The notes beneath the pieces were generated by a model, which was not told where the DNA came from, did no database searches, and saw only the letters and a program-made list of their open reading frames with translations. Made by a program: the position numbers and the translations under genes. A stretch of 62,000 nucleotides of DNA from Lingula anatina (lineage: Eukaryota > Brachiopoda > Lingulata > Lingulida > Lingulidae): positions 24,633-86,632 of the forward strand of contig NW_019775914.1 of assembly GCF_001039355.2 (NCBI RefSeq). Direction: 5' to 3'. Below, in pieces: positions 22,554 through 34,442 of the stretch (position 1 is the first letter of the stretch; each line of letters opens with the position of its first letter).

Positions 22554-24113
22554 TATGCATACATATACCAGTACAAGGCAGCGTAAGCGTTTAGCTGCGA
22601 GCTCAGCTATCGACTTCTCAAGTCTGGTAGTCCAGTATGTTCCTAGCGTTTTCAGAGACGTAAGGAGGATATTAAACGATTTTCTAAGTTAGCGAAGGAG
22701 TGGCAGTGACCCAGTGGCGAGAAACTTGCGAAGCTGGCAGCGAAGCTGGTATCTCATATTGTGAACTGGACACGTGGTAATATCTTTATCATTGTGTACT
22801 TATCATGTGAAAATATGTACATCTTCATGTATCATCTAAAACAGAAATATTTATCATGGACGATTTAAGTTTGTAATAAGCACACTTAATGTTCTTATTT
22901 AATGATACGAAACTCTTTAAAAAAAGTATATGCTATTCTGTTAATGTATTCCACCAAACGTGTGAATCACTGTTTCTTTTATTTTCTCAATGATTAGCTC
23001 ATCTGCATGTTCTTAAATCCTTCTTGGATACAGTTTTTTTTAATGTAAGCAACTATAGAAAGGGTGTTAGTGCAGCATACAGAAATTCGAGCGTGTATGT
23101 TCACCCTACGTGCAGCTGTCAACTGGGACTGTCACTGCTATTACCTCTGCCATTTATTAAGTGATCGATATCATTGTTATTTGTGGTTTTTTTTTGGTCT
23201 TTAGTAATTTTCAAATTCATTTGTTTTTAACGCAAAGTCTCTTGAAGAACGTAAGACACGAACATGTCGAAATTGATGAAGTGTGAAAAGATACAGCATA
23301 ATATTGTTTATTATTTTGTTCTTATACGCTGTGTTTATTTTTGTTGAAAATCACTTAGTGATTTTTTTCCATTTTCCATTTATTTAGGTTAATTTCACCT
23401 CACTTCACAATGCTTGCTGAGGCATTTGGCAAGGTATCTTGTGCACGTGCGTCCAATGTGTGTGCGTGCGCATGCGTGCACGTAGAACACGCGTGTTTGT
23501 ATATGGTTACCTATATATGTATATATCTCATAATGTATATTATATACAACGGGAATATCATGATATGATGTGATGTATAGTGTAAAATATAGACAATATT
23601 TTGATGAATTATGAGCGTGTCATTTTTCATTTGACCCAAAAATGTCTGGTAATGTGTTTTGAAATTATCCTATCTGTAATTTTTGTTGACGCAGGAGGTT
23701 AGGCATTTCATTGCGTTTTACAAGCGTGATATACTGGCCTTTTTTGTAAATAATGTAGAAAGACGACCTCCTCCGCGGATCAAATATGACCGACTTCCTT
23801 GAAAGCTTGCCGCGCAACCCTCTGATAGACAATTAATAGATTCCCCGCGAGGAATACGCGACAAGCATTCAAGTGGGTCGGTCGTGTTTGATCCGTGGAT
23901 CTGTTACTCCGCTTTTTTAAATGTGACCTAAGCGTAACGGAGTTTTGACTATTGCTGACAAAAATCAACGGCACTGTCTGACTTGAGGAAATATTACTTT
24001 TTAGTGATTTAACTATTATGTACGCAGTTGCGGATTTAGAGGGGGGGGGTCAGTGGGGTCATGGGGTTGCTAAAACTAAAACTCAGATATTAAAGTGCTC
24101 GTAACACACTTGT
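22554..24113. other. 3' flank of receptor copy A
   Basis: 3' UTR and downstream sequence, matched throughout by 28405-29957 downstream of copy B. It contains a palindromic element (23773-23898). The match ends near 24097, just before the N at 24114. No gene seen. Confidence 0.7.
23773..23898. mobile_element. Foldback element, about 126 bp
   Basis: Left arm CGCGGATCAAATATGACCGA and right arm ending GGTCGGTCGTGTTTGATCCG are imperfect reverse complements, with inner GCTTGCCGCG and CGCGACAAGC also paired. The core word GGATCAAATATG is shared with the foldback element at 56313. Confidence 0.65.
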
Positions 24114-24114
24114 N

Positions 24115-26351
24115 AGTATGACCACCATTTACGAAGTTTAACAAACGATTCTCAACAACAGCTGCAACAGAATTATTTTCTTCTTGTGCGAAACTCTCCC
24201 CAGAATCCAAAACCTATTGGGAATTTTACCGAAGAGGGAGGGTTCTACCTTGATAAATCAGAACTTACAATCAGAACTTCATCCTGTGCAAGTATATGCA
24301 CCAATTGTATTCAACAGGTGCGGCGAGATTACGACTTTTTCGTCAAAGAAGGGGATGTTTATATCTTAGCCTTGATGAAACTACACAACAGAGCCAAAGA
24401 CCCTTCGGACAAATATGGGTGCGGAGAGTACGATACCGTCTCCAACCCTTACCCTCAAGTGGAAGCTCTGCTCTTCGCTTTGGAAGAAATGTCCAACAAG
24501 ACGGGGATCAACTTCGGGGCGATAGTGTATGACGCATGTGACAGTTCTGTCAGATTGACGAATATGCTTGGCAACTTTTTCAACAACGAGACGGGAGATC
24601 CACATTTTGCGTTGACCGTCAGGGGTAAGCCGCTGGATATCAACAAAGTTGTTGGGTGTATTGGCGCCTTCACGAGCACGGACACACTGACCGCTGCAGC
24701 GTTCTTGACTCATATGAAGCGTATTTTGGTGAGTTGAGGCGCATCATCAAAACCTTTATTTTGTTTCTAGAGTAATAAAGTCGACTGTGCCAAATACTGG
24801 TACTGTTGATGTAATGAGGAATTACTTACAACCGATGTGATATGTTGGCAAAATGTGCAAAGAGTGTAAAACTGCTACTACATAAAACAAGTGGGCAGAA
24901 TTTTGCATTAAATGCTTATGAAAATCAAACTTGCTTTAAAGTCACTAGAACCTCAGAAAAGATCTCATTAATGCACTTTCACTATTGGTTCACTGAAAAT
25001 AAAGATAACTTGTTGACTTTTGCAGCCAACTGGTTTACGGCTGCAGTGACTGGTTTACATAATCAGATATTGTAAACCACACAAAATTCAACAATTTATG
25101 TGACTTCATATTGATTTTTATGTTCCACAGGTCAGCTATTCCGCATCCAGTACCCTCTTAGACGACAGAAAGCGATTCCCATACTTCCTACGAACTCTAC
25201 CATCTGACAGCAAGCAAGCTAAAGCCATTGTAGATATCATCAAACATTTAAAATCTAATTATGTTCATCTCGTGCACGTAGACAACGACTACGGGCGCAC
25301 GGGGGCCTCGGCGTTCAAAGACCTTGCCCAAGAGAATGGTATTTGTATAACTCAGTCTACTCCCAAAATCCTTGACTTAGACGGGGGAAATGCCATTGGG
25401 ATCGCTGGGCAATTATTAGACTCAAACGATGCCAATATTGTTGTATTCTTTGGTGAAGATGATCACGCCATTAATTTCCTGTCCGGACTTAAGCAAGTCA
25501 CAAGGGACATCATGAGACAATTTGTGTTCATTTTCTCCGAAGCCATCGCAGACGGGGAAGCCGAAATTCGGCGACAATTCCCTGATCTTGTATTAGGCTC
25601 CATATCGCTAAACGTGGACAATCAGCACAGGTGGCACACGTCATTTTACAACTACCTTTCCAAAAAGACTCCCGACTTCTCAGCTAATCCAATATGGTTT
25701 AACGAATTCTGGGAGCATAATTTTCAATGTAGTCTGAAGAACAGTTTCTCTAAAGACCGTAGTCTTTGTACGGGCAATGAACGCATTGCTGAAGCATCGG
25801 TGATGACAGGAAATCCATGGGTTCCGCCAATAATAACCGCGGCGCTGGCGCTAACGCAGGGTCTGTCCGAGCTTCAGTGCCTTACCCCCCTCTCCCAGTG
25901 CGCCGTAGAGGACATAGTATCCAGCGTCGCGGGCACGACGCTGCAGTCGGAGCAGGCCACGTCCTTCAGGCCGTTTGACGACAATGGGAATGGACTCATC
26001 GGATACAAAATATTTAGCTTTCAGAAAAACTCAAGTGGAACCATATACAAAGAGGTTAGTAAATTATTTTTAAATGTTAATTCTTTGTTATGAAACAGAT
26101 AAACCTATTTGGGATATTTTTTGGATATTGATCTTCATTATCTACACTTTTTATTTATTTTAACAATTCAGAGGCCAATTCCAGACGTACGCAATTCCAA
26201 TGGTCCTTTGACAATGGAAAAAATCACGTTTTTTATCATCTGACAAATACATGTATTTCGCAACCTTCGATGTTGAATATTGTGATATGTCCATTGGAGT
26301 GGATTGTTGTATGTAATGTTAGCTCTTGCAGTGAGTACGTGAACATGCAAG

Positions 26352-26388
<37 letters not shown>

Positions 26389-28404
26389 TTGTGTGTGTGT
26401 GTGTATGGGCGCGCGCGTGCGTGTGTGTTAGTGTGTTCGTCAAGGTATTCATAAGAAGATCCACATAATAAATTCACAGGTGGTTATTGTATTTACATTA
26501 TCCGAACTTATGAACCAATGAAAATATGTTCGTGAGAGAACAGTTTCATTAGCTCTGTATGTATCAATTTAAATTATTGTTTTTCTTTTTATCAAGAGCT
26601 TATAAAATATGTGGGTATTACCTCCAATATTTCTGTGACTGTCAGTCACCATCATCAGGGAGTAAATGACTAGGGTCATTTCACCTGGAATGAAAATCCA
26701 GGTCAATTGCCCCTTATCACTGGCCAGAAATATTGGAGGTAATACCCACATATTTTATAAGCTCTTGATAAAAAGAAAAACAATAATTTAAAAAATATGT
26801 TCGGTTGTAAAATAATGAATGTTAATTACAGGTTGGTTCTATATCCCCCAATGGCTCACTAGTTGGTCTCGAGGGCAACGTATTTTACGCCAAAAATGGT
26901 GACGTCAACAGCGACTTCCAATCCACTTGTCAGGGCGCGGTTAAAGGCTGTGACTTTTGCGTAGTGAATGATGGAGAGAAAGAAGAAGGACAAGAAGGGC
27001 TTGTTACAGCCCTGGTACTGGTGTCTGTGGTGCTTGCAGTAGGCCTCGTGGCTGTGGCTGTGTTTTTGTATACTCGGTACAAAAACGGTAAGTACCTCTA
27101 AAGTACAGGGGTGATGCATTGTTTTTCACGTATAAGTGATGACAATAAGAATTACTAATTTAAAATTCAGTAACACACTAATAAAATTGATTTAAGTACT
27201 TTGAAAAAAATTGAAGAAAAATCGATAAAACATTTGAAATCTTTGTTTCAAAGATGAGATGATTACATATATGTAGTCACTTTTGAAACATCATAATAAA
27301 GATTTTATTTGGCGAAAAAAAATTGGTTTCACCAGCTGTTATCTTATTCCTTTTTCAGACAACTGCCAAGTGATAGCAAGGAGTTGTCTGGTCATCCATC
27401 GCCCAACATCCTCATCCTTCAAACAAAATGGTGTTCTTCACAACGAGACTCAATCGCAAACGCCCATCCAAACGACAACACAAGATGACGCCGATATAGA
27501 CTCCATCTACACGACGCCCGTGTCCGATAATTTCAATCGACTGGGTTTATTTTTTGGCCTTACTTCCAGCAGCGTGGACGGGAGCACAAGGAGTGCTGAT
27601 TCTGACGTGGGTGCTGCCAATTACGGCCCTCCCCTACCAAAACGCAATAGCGAAAATGGCGGGCGGGGCCGAGCAAGCACTATGCCTTCAAGGTCGATCT
27701 CCTTGCCGCCAAAAGCGATGCGATCGTCTGCCGATGATTCCGAAGTTGAATCAGAACCTGCGTATTTACAGATGAACAGATCGGAACCGGGATTTCCCAT
27801 CAAACGCCAGCGTCCGGCAGCAAGAGATCCCTTGTCAGGTCTTGCCACTTTACCTAGAAATAACAGAAACAGACATCTTCAAAGAAATACTCCAGACCGG
27901 GATAGTTTAGAGATGTATCGCCATTCTGAAAGTGTCCATTATCACTCCTCTCCCTTGATTGACCAATCACCGCCGGTCTCTCAACAGAAAAGTCGTCCAT
28001 CAGACTCGGAACCGGTTCAGTACAGTACCTTGTCCATTCCCAGCACAAACGCGTACACTTCACCCCCGCGCGCCAGCGCACCAAGACCTACAGCTCTCTA
28101 CTACCCGTCAAGTGACCGTCATCACACGTCTGGGGAGTCTGGCTCCAGCGGGCGTCTGTCCCCCATTCTTCCTAAACCCCAAGGGAACGCTGCCGTACCG
28201 TCACACTATGACCCGTACCCGTATTCGTATGTTAACAATGCCTATAGCCCAGAGCCCGCACCTCAGGGGGACGACGGAAGTAAAAGCATTAGTTCCGTAA
28301 TTCAGTATGAGAATCCGACTCCGAATTTACGTCGTCACGCGGCCGGCATGATACCAAACTGGTTGGAGTCGCAAACTGATGGACTCAGGTCCAAATATGT
28401 GTGA
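24115..28404 (+). CDS. Double Venus-flytrap receptor, copy B, lacking its 5' half
   Basis: Exons: 24115-24728 (partial exon 3), 25131-26054, 26832-27087, 27359-28404, with the same lengths and phases as copy A. It encodes the end of domain 1, all of domain 2, the helix and the tail; the signal peptide and most of domain 1 are absent because the sequence begins at an N. All frames and splice sites are intact, so there is no sign of pseudogene decay. Amino-acid differences from copy A include FYLDKSEL for FYFVASEL, CSLKNSF for CSLDSSF and SVMTG for SVLTG. The tail differs at about two residues. It is either the second allele of one locus or a recent paralogue whose 5' end is unassembled. All tail tyrosine motifs are present. 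Confidence 0.8.
26570..26790. mobile_element. 221-bp MITE-like element, copy in receptor B intron
   Basis: Same length and inverted repeats as 20716-20936. It was carried along with the duplicated segment rather than inserted independently. Confidence 0.8.
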
Positions 28405-29628
28405 TATGCATACATATACCAGTACAAGGCAGCGTAAGCGTTTAGCTGCGAGCTCAGCTATCGACTTCTCAAGTCTTGTAGTCCAGTATGTTCCTAGCGT
28501 CTCACGTAAGGAGGATATCAAACGATTTTCTAAGTTAGCGAAGGGGTGGCGGTGACCCAGTGGCGAGAAACTTAGGAAGCTGGCAGCTCAGCTGATATCT
28601 CATAGTGCGAACTGGACACGTGGTAATATCTTTATCATTGTGTGCTTATCATGTGAAAATATGTACATCTTCATGTATAATCTACAAACAGAAATATTTA
28701 TCATGGACGATATAAGTTTGTAATAAGCACAGTTAATGTTCTTATTTAATGGTACGAAACTCTGTAAAAAGTATATGATATTCTGTTAATGTATTCCACC
28801 AAACGTGTGAATCACTGTATCTTTTATTTGCTCAATGATTAGCTCATCTGCATGTTCTTAAATCCTTCTTGGATACAGTTTTTTTTTATGTCAGCAACTA
28901 TGGAATGGGCGATAGTGCAGCATACAGAAATTCGATCGTGTATATTCACCCTACGTGCAGCTGTCAACTGGGATTTTCACTGCTATTACCTCTGCCATTT
29001 ATTAAGTGATCATTGTTATTTGTGCATTTTTTCTTGGTCTTTAATAATTTTCAAATTCATTTGGTTTTTCACGCAAAGTCTCTTGAAGATTCTTATAATG
29101 CAAGACATGAACAATTTGTCGAAATTGATGAAGTGTGAAAAGAAAAAGCATAATATTGTTTATTATTTCATTTATATACTCTGTGTTTATAATTGTTGAA
29201 AGTCACTTTTTGATTTTTTTCCATTTTCCATTTATTTACTTTAATTTAATTTCACCTCACTTCACAATGCTTGATGAGGCATTTGGCAAGGTATCTTGTG
29301 CACGTGCGTCCACTGTGTGGGCGTGCGCATGTGTGCACGTAGAACACGCGTGTTTGTATATGGTTACCTATATATGTATATATCTCATAATGTATATTAT
29401 ATACAACGGGAATATCATGATATGATGTGATGTATAGTGTAAAATATAGACAATATTTTGATGAATTATGAGCGTGTCATTTTTCATTTGACCCAAAAAT
29501 GCCTGGTAACGCGTTTGAAATGATCTTATGAGTAATTTATGTTGACGCTGGAGGTTTAGCATTTCATTGCGTTTTACAAGCGTGATATACTGGACTTATT
29601 TTTAAATAATGTAGAAAGACGGCCTCCT

Positions 29629-29754
29629 GCGAGGATCAAATATGATCGACTCACTTGACAGCTTGCCGCACAACCCTCTGATAGACAATGAAAAGATTCC
29701 TCGTGAGGAATACGCGACAAGCATTCAAGTGGGTCGGTCGTGTTTGATCCGTGG
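29629..29754. mobile_element. Foldback element, second copy of 23773-23898
   Basis: Same position relative to the gene as in copy A, with several substitutions (GCGAGGATC for CCGCGGATC). Confidence 0.6.
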
Positions 29755-29977
29755 ATCTGTTACTCCGCTTTTTTAAATGTGACCTAAGCGTAACGGAGTT
29801 TTGACTATAGCTGACAAAAATCAACGGCACTGTCTGACTTGAAGAAATATTACTTTTTAGTGATTTAACTATTATGTACGCAGTGGCGGATTTAGAGGAG
29901 GGGTCAGTGGGGTCATGGGGTTGCTAAAACTAAAACTCAGATATTAAAGTGCTCGTATACATGATGAACTTTAACAA

Positions 29978-30527
29978 CGTTGATCATAATACCATGTTCG
30001 CAGACTGGCGATGCACAGGATGAAATACATATGTACGGCTCACGGCCTATTGATTGTTATGGCAGACATATACATGTACAGCGAATCTGGCTCTCTCTGT
30101 GAGAAAGTAGAAAGTTACCATTTGACCCGTATCCTTCCATCGAAGATTCGCTGGTTCCGTGGTAACTCTGCCGTCTTGTAGACACGTGGGTTAAAATCCC
30201 AAGACTATCAATGCAATTTGTCTTTTTGCTGGAAATAATTTCTAAAAATTGCGTTTGATTTCGATGATTGTACCTTGTTCGCCGACTGGCGATGTAGGGG
30301 ATGAAATACATATGTACGGCTCACGGTCTGTTGATTGTTGTGGCAGACATATACCTGTAAAAAGTAGAAAGTTACCGTTTGATGCATAATCTACCAACGA
30401 AGCTACTCTAGCTCCGTGGTAATTTCGCCGTGTTGAATACAACTAGACGCTGACACGAGGGTTCGAATCCTAGACTCTCAAGGTAATCATTTTTTGCTGG
30501 AAATAATTTCTAAAAGTTCCGATTGAT
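29978..30527. repeat. Two tandem SINE-like units, about 270-280 bp each
   Basis: Units 29978-30258 and 30259-30527 share a head (GTTCGC.GACTGGCGATG, GGATGAAATACATATGTACG), a tRNA-like middle and a tail (GCTGGAAATAATTTCTAAAA). Unit 2 has a good Pol III B-box GGTTCGAATCC (30460-30470) and an A-box-like TAGCTCCGTGGTAATT. The B-box is decayed in unit 1 (GGTTAAAATCCC). Confidence 0.65.
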
Positions 30528-30559
30528 TATTATAAGAGGAAACCCGTATGTACGGAGGG

Positions 30560-30690
30560 TGGGCGGGTCAGACACGGAGCGGTCGGTAGCGTGTTTGGAT
30601 GCAAAAAAAAAAAAAAAAAGACCAAACCGTCTGCAAACCATGATTACGTCAAGTCACGAGTTCAAATCCCAGGTAGCGCTGTCAGTTCAC
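30560..30690 (+). repeat. tRNA-derived fragment with internal poly(A)
   Basis: GGAGCGGTCGGTAGCGTG resembles an A-box region and GAGTTCAAATCCC (from about 30659) a B-box. An 18-bp A run separates them where the anticodon arm would be. Probably another SINE remnant, not a functional tRNA. Confidence 0.45.
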
Positions 30691-31894
30691 CATAACAACT
30701 AGCTGGACCCGCAACCGAAAACGAATGCCGGCCCTTGTGTGTCCTAGCAAATTACCTTTTGCATAAACGTCCGGTATAGTGTTGTCTTAGACGAAATTTG
30801 ATGCTTAATATAATATAAATTTGACAATCATTTTTTTCTACAACAATTATTTAGGTCGATAAAATGACAATTTTCAAAATGGCAGCCAAAACGGCCAAAC
30901 TAGAGTTTGATCAACAACAATTAAAGGTACTATAGTGTGTTATATGTCTTTTCTAGTGTTTTAGGGGCTGTAGAATCCATATCTGATGTTAATACTGAGA
31001 TTGGTAGGCTACTTTTTACAGTGAGTTCAGTTACCATATGAGCTGACCTTTAACTGTCAAGCTAGACTGAAGTGCCAGAATGGAGACAATGCACCACCTC
31101 AGTAATCTTGATCAATCAAAATGAGGAGTGATAAGATTTCCCCAACATCTGTTGGATGGGAATTCTAATGAAGAATCAATTATCCTTGCCAAAAAGTAAA
31201 TTTATATTTTAAAACTATTACAGTAGGATAGATGATTCACCTTTGTTCTACATGTAAACAGCCGTAAGTAATCCTTGTCATAAGCTGAGGCCAGCAAAAA
31301 AGAAGTCGCCTAAAGCATACTCATAGCTCAAATTTCTCATCAGAAATGAACTTTTTGACCCATTTTGCCTCTAAAATCACCTGTTCTTCAAGAGATTCTC
31401 AAGAGATTTCTAAAAAAAAGTTATTATTTACACTACCCTATTAATATCTCGTCAAAACTGGATAAGGTGGTTGAACTGATTAAAAAAAAAAGAAATATAT
31501 CAAAACTCTATTTCGCACAATACCATCGTGACATGCACACCCAATCACATTTTGAAGGTTTTGGTCTGCAATTGTGTTAGGAGTGACAGAAAGTGTCTTA
31601 ACACATTCCATCACTCCATCCACCTTTGGTGTTTGGGATATTTGGAGGGGGGAAGGTGTGGAGGGAAACAGATGAATCGCCAAAGTTTTCGTTTTATTTT
31701 CAAATTTGAAATTGCTATTCCACTCATACATTTCTATAATTTTGACAAAGAAGAACCTATGTATCTTCTAATATGTATAGCCCTAAATGGAGGACAGAGG
31801 GTCCCATTGGGAGGGGGTATTGATTACAGTTCATGTGAAATAAAATCAATTCACAAATCACAGTAAATAAAACTTGATTCATATCTCACTGATA

Positions 31895-31981
31895 ATGCGA
31901 GTCGAAAATCCTGAAAATCACACGGGTACAACGGCTTCTCTTCACGCCGCATTCGCGAGTCACGGGGATGTGGTGCTTCAT
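31895..31981 (+). pseudogene. Ankyrin-repeat-like fragment
   Basis: A 28-codon open frame ending in TGA reads TGTTASLHAAFASHGDVVLH, close to the ankyrin consensus (G.TPLH.AA..GH.DVV..L). No partner repeats were found nearby. A coding remnant or an isolated exon is possible. Confidence 0.4.
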
Positions 31982-34387
31982 CTAATAAAATGAACATATT
32001 TGATGCTTGACTGATGATGCCTCAGAAAAAAATTATTTATCTAAGTTTATTATTGAGCGTAAACGCCAAACAGTTATTACATGCACAATAACGATGTAAA
32101 TATGTCTATGCTCTAAGGGGCATGCGGCGACCTGAAGGTCACAGTGGAGGTGAAAGCGGCGCCAGAAATTGACAAGCAAAACAGGTACGCTCATTCGAGC
32201 ACCTGGAACTGAGGTATGTAAGGTGCGCTTGAAATGAGCAGCGTTAATTCTTCTTTTTCAGTGCTGTAAGTAAGTGTGTTTGGTTCATAATGAGTGCAGT
32301 TTATGCATGGTTTGTGCTGCAGTAGCAGGGTAATGTTTTGGTGTTTCAATGCCAGCTCAGCTGATCAGTTCTATCAATGTGGCTGAAGTAATTGTTGGAA
32401 TCGCCAACTCCGTGTGGATTCTACAATGTATTTAATATATATTAATACTATCGTGCTTCTGCCATTCAGTCAGTTCGATTACAGGATTCCGAACCGGTGG
32501 AAATGAACTGTGATGGCAAAAAGCATTAAGGCTTCAATACCGATACTGGCTGGCCGTATTCCACAGTGTAGTACATGTTGCACATTTGAAGCGTGCCAGT
32601 ATGTTGTTCTTATGTAGCTATTCGCTATCGGCATTTAGTGCATGCCATCGGCATGTTGTTCATACGGTATAAGACTGATTTTTTATTTTATAGAATTTGG
32701 CATCCCTTATCGCCTCTTTATTTGTATTTAATCGCCTTGTAATTTGTATTAATGAGACGTTATGGTCATCGCATTAACCTTTTATTGATCTGTGTATTTG
32801 AGTGATTTAATTCACAAGCTGGTCATGAAAGAAAGATAAACAGTAGCAATTGAAAATGAGGTAAGACTCTCTCTCTCTCTCTCTCACTGATTGACTCCCA
32901 AAATGCCCAGTTTGGACAATACTAACAACAACTGCTGTGACCATGTTATTCCAGTAGAAATTAATCCAGTGTACCTGTTTACTTCTAATAGAATGGTGGG
33001 TAGCTTGCTTGTTTATATTGGATTAAAAGCCAACCATGCCCTTTTGTTATGGGTATTGCTGTCCCATGCGTGACCCTTTTGCACCCTGAGAAAAGGAGTG
33101 GATGGCTGAGATTTATTGAATTACACAATATAGCAGAGTCATGGTCAGTGCTATGGGACACAGGGTACCCCGTGGCCAGCTTTCTATGTAAGTAAAACAC
33201 CTGTAATACTCTATGTCCCTGGTCATTCACCTTGATGTACTTGCTTTAGCCACCTGCTCACACATGGAACAGAGGGGATACAAGGACAGTTACTTACACA
33301 TTACATATGCTGGGTATGTATGCTGTAAACCAACAGAGTAAACTTCTAGGTCTATGACTGCTGGAATTTTTCTGTGTGCTGGTATTTTGGCAATTGTCGT
33401 TGGCTTGTTTATTGATTACATCAGCGTCAGGCACATGAAGCAAGTTTTAGTTAGAGAACTAAGCATAAAAAAGCAATTAGCTTATTGGAGGGGGGTGGAT
33501 GAATTAAAATTTTATTTGATTAAGTTCTCCTTAGCACCCCCTCAGTTTTTAGGCTGATGCATTTGGTATACCGTTGTACCCTTTCAGTCATCATTACTAA
33601 TGTATAGGCTCAGGCTGACATACACAATTTTCCTAATGCTGTTGATAACGTAACATAGCTCAGAAAAAAATGTCAGATACTCAAATTGATCTTCACCAAT
33701 TTACCATTGATTTTTTCCCTTTTTCTAAATATAAGCCAAAATATGCTGGAAAGATTCCTCCTTTTGTTGAACGTTTCATTAGCTTTAAGTTCAAGAGGTC
33801 CAGTTTTCTCAACACACTTCTATACTCCTAAAAGTTGCAGCCATAGGGTTTTTTATTGACTTTTTTTTATTTTGGCCTTTATTTTTAGACTTGGGAATCC
33901 ATTTGAACTGCATGATACATACAATGGTCTCTCAAAACTATTTTGGTAACTTTGTCAATACTTTTAGGATGTGCATTCTCAAATGAGTGAATGATGTAAC
34001 TGTTGTTTACAAAGATGATGTTATTGATTTTATGTCATACAATTTGAAGGGATCAATTTCTGTGTATATTGAAGATTTTTTTCAAAGCCGACCCTTCACT
34101 CTTGAGCACTTAAGCAGACACTCATGTTAACTGCACATTATGGAACTTATCAATTAGTAAGCATGTCAATACAGCAATTATATATTATCATAAACTACTG
34201 CAAAGCTGTTGCTGCAACCTGATATACCAAGCATAATAGAATTCTCTTTATTTTAAGCTATTATATGTTATTCCTGCTAATGTGATATACAATAAATATA
34301 CATATAAACGTCTACATGGATATTTTGGGACTATAACAACAGTACCATTAGTGTAATTTGTACATGATGTGCATAGTGAGCAACCCC

Positions 34388-34442
34388 ACACACACACACA
34401 CACACACACTCCCCCCTCAAACCCCCCCCCCCCCCCCCCCCC
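34388..34442. repeat. (CA)n followed by poly(C)
   Basis: A CA dinucleotide run, CCCCCCTCAAA, then about 18 C residues. Confidence 0.9.

Larger units (their letters stand above)
18222..24097 (+). repeat. 5.9-kb duplicated segment, left copy
   Basis: Matches 24115-29957 end to end, including exons, introns, MITEs and the 3' flank. Exons differ by few bases (last exon about 1%), while introns differ by frequent substitutions and small indels. The left border falls in mid-exon 3 at no repeat or splice signal. Confidence 0.95.
24115..29957 (+). repeat. 5.9-kb duplicated segment, right copy, starting at a gap N
   Basis: The base after the single N at 24114 corresponds to 18222, and similarity is lost after GTGCTCGTA (about 29957). 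A contig end at 24113 overlapping a contig start at 24115 would produce exactly this picture; a real tandem duplication is the alternative. Confidence 0.9.

Noticed and set aside
30461-30470. Functional tRNA gene
   Set aside because: A B-box is present but no full cloverleaf can be drawn, and the unit is repeated with a shared non-tRNA tail, so it is SINE-like.
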